Shown piece by piece: positions 5,058 to 8,750 of a DNA stretch of 8,750 nt (the first letter of the stretch is position 1; the number at the start of each line of letters is the position of its first letter). The stretch is from Prevotellaceae bacterium (lineage in GTDB: Bacteria > Bacteroidota > Bacteroidia > Bacteroidales > UBA932), in contig JAISPE010000414.1 in NCBI GenBank assembly GCA_031275145.1, forward strand, positions 1 to 8,750. Reading direction: 5' to 3'. Both the position numbers and the translations under genes were made by a program. The notes beneath the pieces are model-generated. The model saw nothing but the letters and a program-made list of their open reading frames with translations. It did not search any database and was not told where the DNA came from.

Positions 5058-6185
5058 ATGGGCGAAAAAATATTGTTAAAAGGCAACGAGGCTATTGCTA
5101 TAGCGGCCGTTCGTTGCGGGTGTGACGGATATTTCGGATATCCGATTACTCCCCAATCGGAAATACTGGAGACATTATCGGAAATGAATCCCGAAAAAGA
5201 TACGGGAATGATTGTATTACAGGCCGAGAGCGAGGTTGCGGCAATCAACATGCTGTATGGCGGAGCAGGATGCGGCAAAAAAGTGATGACATCCTCCTCA
5301 AGCCCGGGAATCAGTCTGATGACCGAAGGAATATCCTATATCGCAGGGGCTGAATTGCCATGCGTTATTGTAGATGTGATGCGGGGCGGTCCGGGACTTG
5401 GAACGATACAGCCCGCTCAGTCGGATTATTTCCAGATAACCAAGGGAGGTGGGCACGGCGACTATCGAACGATAGTCCTCGCTCCCGCTTCCGTACAGGA
5501 AATGAACGATTTTGTGGACCTGAGTTTCGACCTGGCATTCAAATACAAAACCCCTGTTGTCATACTGACCGACGGCGTTATCGGTCAGATGATGGAAAAA
5601 GTGGAACTCAGTCCCGTCAAACCGAGATGGACAGATGAAGAAATAGTGAAACTTCACGGCGACTGGGCTTCGACAGGCAAAACCTCAGACAGAAAACGCA
5701 ATATCATTACTTCGCTGGATTTGGACCCGCACAGACAGGAAGTGTTCAACATGAAACTGCAAAGTAAATACCGTGAAATAGAACGCAGTGAAGTAAGATG
5801 CGAAACCATGCTGTGCGAAGATGCCGAATATCTCGTGATTGCTTACGGATTATCGGCGCGGGTAAGTCAGAAAGCGATGGAGCTGGCACGCGAAGAAGGC
5901 ATTAAAGTCGGTTTGATAAGACCCGTAACTCTGTTCCCGTATCCTTACGGGGTTATCGAAAAAGCTGTTCCGCATGTGAAAAGTATTCTGACGGTAGAAA
6001 TGAGCGCCGGACAAATGGTCGAAGATGTCGCTCTGGCCGTAAAAGGCAAAGCGCCACTGTATTTCCATGGAAGAACGGGCGGGATGCTGCCTTCTCCCGA
6101 AGATATTCTGGCGCTGATTAAAAGTATTGCGGAAGGAACATACAACCCGGGCGATTTCTCCGGGCATAATAAATTATGGTTATAA
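5058..6185 (+). CDS. korA: 2-oxoacid:ferredoxin oxidoreductase alpha subunit (KorA/VorB)
   Basis: Catalytic subunit of a CoA-dependent, thiamine-pyrophosphate-dependent enzyme that interconverts a 2-oxoacid with acyl-CoA and CO2 using ferredoxin. The 375 residues cover the pyrimidine-binding domain (about 8-190, with GYPITPQSE at 27-35, the EAE-like segment QAESE at 55-59, and GGPGLGT at 110-116) and the C-terminal domain II (about 255-335). The family is usually labelled VorB (2-oxoisovalerate) or KorA (2-oxoglutarate) in Bacteroidota; residues visible here do not decide the substrate. No gamma domain is fused at the N-terminus, unlike archaeal fused alpha subunits, so a separate gamma protein is expected. 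The ATG at 5058 follows a weak AACCGGA site. It is 31 bases from korD and precedes korB by about 13. Confidence 0.92.
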   Translation: MGEKILLKGNEAIAIAAVRCGCDGYFGYPITPQSEILETLSEMNPEKDTGMIVLQAESEVAAINMLYGGAGCGKKVMTSSSSPGISLMTEGISYIAGAELPCVIVDVMRGGPGLGTIQPAQSDYFQITKGGGHGDYRTIVLAPASVQEMNDFVDLSFDLAFKYKTPVVILTDGVIGQMMEKVELSPVKPRWTDEEIVKLHGDWASTGKTSDRKRNIITSLDLDPHRQEVFNMKLQSKYREIERSEVRCETMLCEDAEYLVIAYGLSARVSQKAMELAREEGIKVGLIRPVTLFPYPYGVIEKAVPHVKSILTVEMSAGQMVEDVALAVKGKAPLYFHGRTGGMLPSPEDILALIKSIAEGTYNPGDFSGHNKLWL

Positions 6186-6198
6186 TAAATAAGTGAAT

Positions 6199-6969
6199 AT
6201 GAATATATCTGATATAATAAAACCCGAAAATAAAGTATATGGAAAATCAGGACTGCTTCTTGATAAGGAGATGCATTACTGTCCGGGATGCAGTCACGGA
6301 ACGATACACAAAATTATTGCCGAAACGATTGACGAGCTGGATATTCAGGAACAGGTGATCGGTGTTTCTCCCGTAGGATGTGCCGTGCTTGCATACGATT
6401 ACATCGATATCGACTGGCAGGAGGCCGCTCACGGAAGGGCTCCGGCTCTGGCGACGGCAATCAAAAGGCTTTATCCCGAGAAATACGTGTTTACGTATCA
6501 GGGTGACGGCGATCTGGCCTCTATCGGAACAGGCGAAATAATCCATACATGCAACAGGGGCGACAGTGTCACGATTATTTTCGTAAACAACGCTATCTAC
6601 GGCATGACCGGCGGACAAATGGCCCCGACAACTCTGGAGGGAATGAAAACCGCAACCACTCCACAGGGACGCTCGCATATAACGTCGGGATTCCCGATGA
6701 AAATCACGGAGATGATAGCGTTATTGCCGGGAGTGGTCTATGCAACGCGGCAGTCTGTCGATACGCCTGCCGCCGAACGTAAAGCCAAAAGATCAATGAT
6801 AAAGGCTTTCAAAAGTCAGCAACTGAAAAAGGGAACGTCTTTTATCGAAATTGTTTCAACCTGCAATTCGGGATGGAAAATGACTCCGGTAGAAGCAAAT
6901 ATCTGGATGAGAGAAAATATGTTTCCCGTTTTCCCTCCGGGTGATATAAAAGATGAAACGGGATTTTAG
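6199..6969 (+). CDS. korB: 2-oxoacid:ferredoxin oxidoreductase beta subunit, TPP-binding
   Basis: This subunit binds thiamine pyrophosphate diphosphate and one [4Fe-4S] cluster. Numbering from the ATG at 6199 (256 residues), the TPP motif runs from GDGD at 102-105 to Asn130-Asn131, followed by AIYGMTGGQ. Four cysteines fit the cluster ligands of related beta subunits: Cys28 and Cys31 (CPGC), Cys61 and Cys222. The C-terminus, with MFPVFPPGDIKD, looks complete. A GTG two codons upstream (6193) is an alternative start; I chose ATG because family members begin close to the IIKPENKVY segment. The stop codon TAG at 6967-6969 is part of a 7-bp repeat array. The gamma subunit gene that usually follows is not present; repeats and yigZ come next. 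Confidence 0.93.
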   Translation: MNISDIIKPENKVYGKSGLLLDKEMHYCPGCSHGTIHKIIAETIDELDIQEQVIGVSPVGCAVLAYDYIDIDWQEAAHGRAPALATAIKRLYPEKYVFTYQGDGDLASIGTGEIIHTCNRGDSVTIIFVNNAIYGMTGGQMAPTTLEGMKTATTPQGRSHITSGFPMKITEMIALLPGVVYATRQSVDTPAAERKAKRSMIKAFKSQQLKKGTSFIEIVSTCNSGWKMTPVEANIWMRENMFPVFPPGDIKDETGF

Positions 6970-7085
6970 ATTTACGATTTTAGATTTACGATTTTAGATT
7001 TGGCTTGCGCCAGCCAAATCGTAAATCAAAAATCGTAAATCATAAATCGTAAATCGTAAATTGTAAATCAAAAATCGTAAATCTA
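6962..7085. repeat. Heptad-arm hairpin island between korB and yigZ
   Basis: The left arm consists of six 7-bp units GATTTNN (6962-7003, NN alternating TA and AC). The right arm consists of ten units AAATCNN or a close variant (7016-7085, NN mostly GT, also AA, AT and TA). They are mutually complementary and enclose the core GGCTTGCGCCAGCC (7002-7015), which itself folds (TTTGGCT with AGCCAAA). The whole forms a long AT-rich hairpin with a GC-rich tip. The array begins in the last sense codon and stop of korB and ends two bases before the TTG of yigZ, so it occupies the entire intergenic space. Confidence 0.9.
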
Positions 7086-7087
7086 AA

Positions 7088-7693
7088 TTGACAGATAAAT
7101 ATCTTACAATATCTTCGCCCTCGCAAGGTTTATACAGGGAAAAGGGAAGCAGGTTTATTGCATTTGCCTATCCGGTGTATTCCGAAAACGGGATAAAACA
7201 GCATCTTCAGGAACTGAAAAAGAAATACTACGATGCCCGTCATCACTGTTATGCTTACCGTCTGGGCGTCACGGGAGAATTGTGGAGGGCGGTTGACGAC
7301 GGCGAACCCTCTGGCTCTGCGGGAAAACCTGTTCTCGGACAGCTGCTTTCAAATAACCTGACTAATACTGTCGTGTTTGTTGTCCGCTATTTCGGAGGAA
7401 TCAAACTCGGCGTCCCCGGACTGATTAATGCATACCGCTCGGCAGCAGCCGACTCTATACAAAACGCGGAAATAATAGAAAAAGAGGATAAAGACAGTTT
7501 TTCCATCGAATTTAATTATGCGGTCATGAACGACGTCATGAAAATCATAAAAGAGGAACAGCCGGAAACAGTGAAACAGGAATTTGACAGCGTTTGCCGT
7601 ATAGAATTACGTATCAGACGAAGCCTGTCCGAAATATTAAAAAACAAATTCCTGAAAATAGAAACCGTCTCGCTGAACGGTGAACAGCTGTAG
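7088..7693 (+). CDS. yigZ: YigZ/IMPACT family protein (UPF0029)
   Basis: A 201-residue member of the IMPACT/YigZ family, of usual length. The N-terminal IMPACT domain (about 15-125) shows the signatures DARHHCYAYR (49-58), DDGEPSGSAGKP (70-81) and VRYFGGIKLG (99-108). The C-terminal part (about 135-198) matches the position of the DUF1949-type ferredoxin-like domain. The eukaryotic relative IMPACT acts in translational control; the bacterial role is not firmly established. The start is TTG at 7088: the next in-frame ATG is deep in the protein, an in-frame stop lies at 7064-7066, and the residues after the TTG (YLTISSPSQGLYREKGSRF) match the family's N-terminus. No Shine-Dalgarno is seen; the bases before it are repeat. 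It may be read through from korB or have a promoter hidden in the repeat. Confidence 0.93.
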   Translation: MTDKYLTISSPSQGLYREKGSRFIAFAYPVYSENGIKQHLQELKKKYYDARHHCYAYRLGVTGELWRAVDDGEPSGSAGKPVLGQLLSNNLTNTVVFVVRYFGGIKLGVPGLINAYRSAAADSIQNAEIIEKEDKDSFSIEFNYAVMNDVMKIIKEEQPETVKQEFDSVCRIELRIRRSLSEILKNKFLKIETVSLNGEQL

Positions 7694-7995
7694 CATTATG
7701 GGGTCTTCCCGTAACTGTTTTATCCGTTCATTGAGCATCGTAATTACCTGTTAATTGCATTGACCGGATTTTCGCGGCTTGTTCTGTAAACCCGTCCGCC
7801 GACGCACATAACAGTAACCGTGATCAGCGTCCGATTTCTGTATTTCCGCATTTGCGGAATGCGACTTAATATAATGCTTTATCATAGTAATAATGTTTAT
7901 GTTTCAAATACAATTAAATTTGTTCCCGTCCCCGAAATGTTAACTGTATTTTATTTGTGGCACCGATAAACCGATTATATCAATCCTTTTAACTG
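7694..7995. other. Convergent intergenic gap with one small hairpin
   Basis: No gene is apparent in these 302 bases. TTCCGC (7844-7849) pairs with GCGGAA (7854-7859) around an ATTT tetraloop; no T-tract follows on the plus strand, so it is only a weak terminator candidate. TAAATTTG at 7915-7922 matches the -7 consensus on the plus strand, but no plus-strand gene follows. TTAACTGT occurs at 7940-7947 and 7989-7996. The region is AT-rich in its right half. Confidence 0.4.
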
Positions 7996-8750
7996 TCAGT
8001 AAGCGATTATCACACTCGCTGCCTTATCATACAATTCACCTGCCAGAGATACAAGATTTCTGATTTTATCCGAGGTGTTAAAGACGACCTTTGGACTTTC
8101 CTGAACAATATCGCACCCAAATTCCTTCAAAATATCAACGCATACTTTTAATGTACTAAACGAATCGGGTATCACAATTGCATACCTGCCTTCGACATCG
8201 GGATCATGCCGATAAAAACTGCGACACCGTATGAAAACGCCTGCCAGAAATGACATTTTCTGTGCCTCAGTCGTTATTTTTTCCCTGTTAACAACTCCTC
8301 TGTATCCAATATCTCCACCGGAAGATACAGCCGCTACACTGTCATAATCGAAATTATAATATCCTGCTACGGTTTTTGCCAGAGATGACGAGAACAGTTC
8401 TATATCATAAGTCGTTGTCTTATTAAGCGGATCTCCGGTGCGGTCGACAGTCTTTATTTCACTGCCGTAATATCGCACAAAAGGACTGACAGAAAATACG
8501 CGAAGCGCCCGCAAATCGGGATAATCGTTTTTGAACAGCGCCGTAATAAAAATCACAAGTATGTCGTCGTGCCACTCGTAAGCTGTGATACGCTGACGCC
8601 TCATGATATCGGGTATGAAATCTTTTTCAAATAACCATTTCACTTTACCGTCTATCTCTTCCTTTGATTTGTTTGCGGTAAAGGTCTGATAATGTCCGTA
8701 ACTGTCATCCAGAGTACCTGCCAGAAAACATTCCCTGTCAAAATCCCCGA
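7996..8750 (-). CDS. Unrecognised protein, C-terminal 250 residues (partial)
   Basis: The reading frame is open from the right edge of the window to a TGA at 7996-7998, so the true start lies beyond the window; a GTG at 8643 is an internal Val, not necessarily a start. I do not recognise the family. Numbered from the window edge, FLAG occurs at residues 8-11 (followed by TLDDSYG) and again at 167-170 (followed by VFIRCRSF). The second is followed by a strand (YAIVIP), a helix (about 197-210), a strand (PKVVF) and a helix. This order recalls a LAGLIDADG fold, but the acidic catalytic positions are not kept in the second copy. No signal peptide or membrane segment is visible in this part. Codon use resembles the neighbouring genes. 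Confidence 0.75.
   Translation of the reverse strand, partial: GDFDRECFLAGTLDDSYGHYQTFTANKSKEEIDGKVKWLFEKDFIPDIMRRQRITAYEWHDDILVIFITALFKNDYPDLRALRVFSVSPFVRYYGSEIKTVDRTGDPLNKTTTYDIELFSSSLAKTVAGYYNFDYDSVAAVSSGGDIGYRGVVNREKITTEAQKMSFLAGVFIRCRSFYRHDPDVEGRYAIVIPDSFSTLKVCVDILKEFGCDIVQESPKVVFNTSDKIRNLVSLAGELYDKAASVIIAY

Noticed and set aside
7016..7085. CRISPR-like direct repeats
   Set aside because: The 7-bp units are contiguous without spacers and are complementary to the left arm, so this is one arm of a hairpin.
7915..7922. Plus-strand promoter TAAATTTG
   Set aside because: It matches the -7 consensus, but no plus-strand gene follows before the convergent minus-strand gene, and such hexads arise by chance in AT-rich DNA.
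8641..8643. GTG as the start of the last minus-strand gene
   Set aside because: The frame stays open through all 35 upstream codons to the window edge, so the GTG is probably internal.

Overview
The window looks like a chromosomal segment of an anaerobic member of the Bacteroidota, most likely the Bacteroidales. This rests on three things. Two to three upstream regions carry perfect matches to the Bacteroidota -7 promoter hexad TAnnTTTG. Purine-rich Shine-Dalgarno sequences are mostly weak or absent. The gene content fits: a lipoprotein S41 protease with the N-terminal domain usual in this phylum, and a 2-oxoacid:ferredoxin oxidoreductase encoded in the order ferredoxin-alpha-beta. Coding DNA is moderately AT-rich. 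No rRNA, tRNA, CRISPR array or recognisable transposase gene is present.

Layout. Bases 1-1197 hold no convincing gene. They form a dense repeat region: several short triloop hairpins, an 11-bp tandem repeat, REP-like palindromes, a pair of 49-bp inverted repeats (103-151 and 813-861) and, between those, a nested hairpin of about 190 bp (593-783). Two complete, overlapping paralogues of prolipoprotein diacylglyceryl transferase (lgt) run rightward from 1198 to 2948. A repeat island fills the space to a convergent, leftward S41 peptidase lipoprotein (3070-4557). A 247-bp divergent promoter region follows, then a rightward operon for KorD, KorA/VorB and KorB (4805-6969). A second repeat island (6962-7085) links the korB stop codon directly to the TTG start of a YigZ/IMPACT-family gene (7088-7693). 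The window ends with a 302-bp convergent gap and the C-terminal 250 codons of an unrecognised leftward gene that runs off the right edge.

How the genes relate. The two Lgt enzymes attach diacylglycerol to lipobox cysteines; the neighbouring S41 protease carries such a lipobox and is a plausible substrate. The Kor/Vor enzyme exchanges electrons between 2-oxoacids or acyl-CoA and ferredoxin; its gamma subunit, normally encoded nearby, is missing from this window.

The most unusual content is non-coding. Two intergenic islands (2934-3087 and 6962-7085) share one architecture: arms made of 7-bp repeats folding around a nearly identical core, CTTGCGYCAGCCA. The arm sequences differ completely, and both islands reach into the stop codons of flanking genes. 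They look like members of a repeat-element family in this genome. Mobility, function and copy number cannot be judged from one window.
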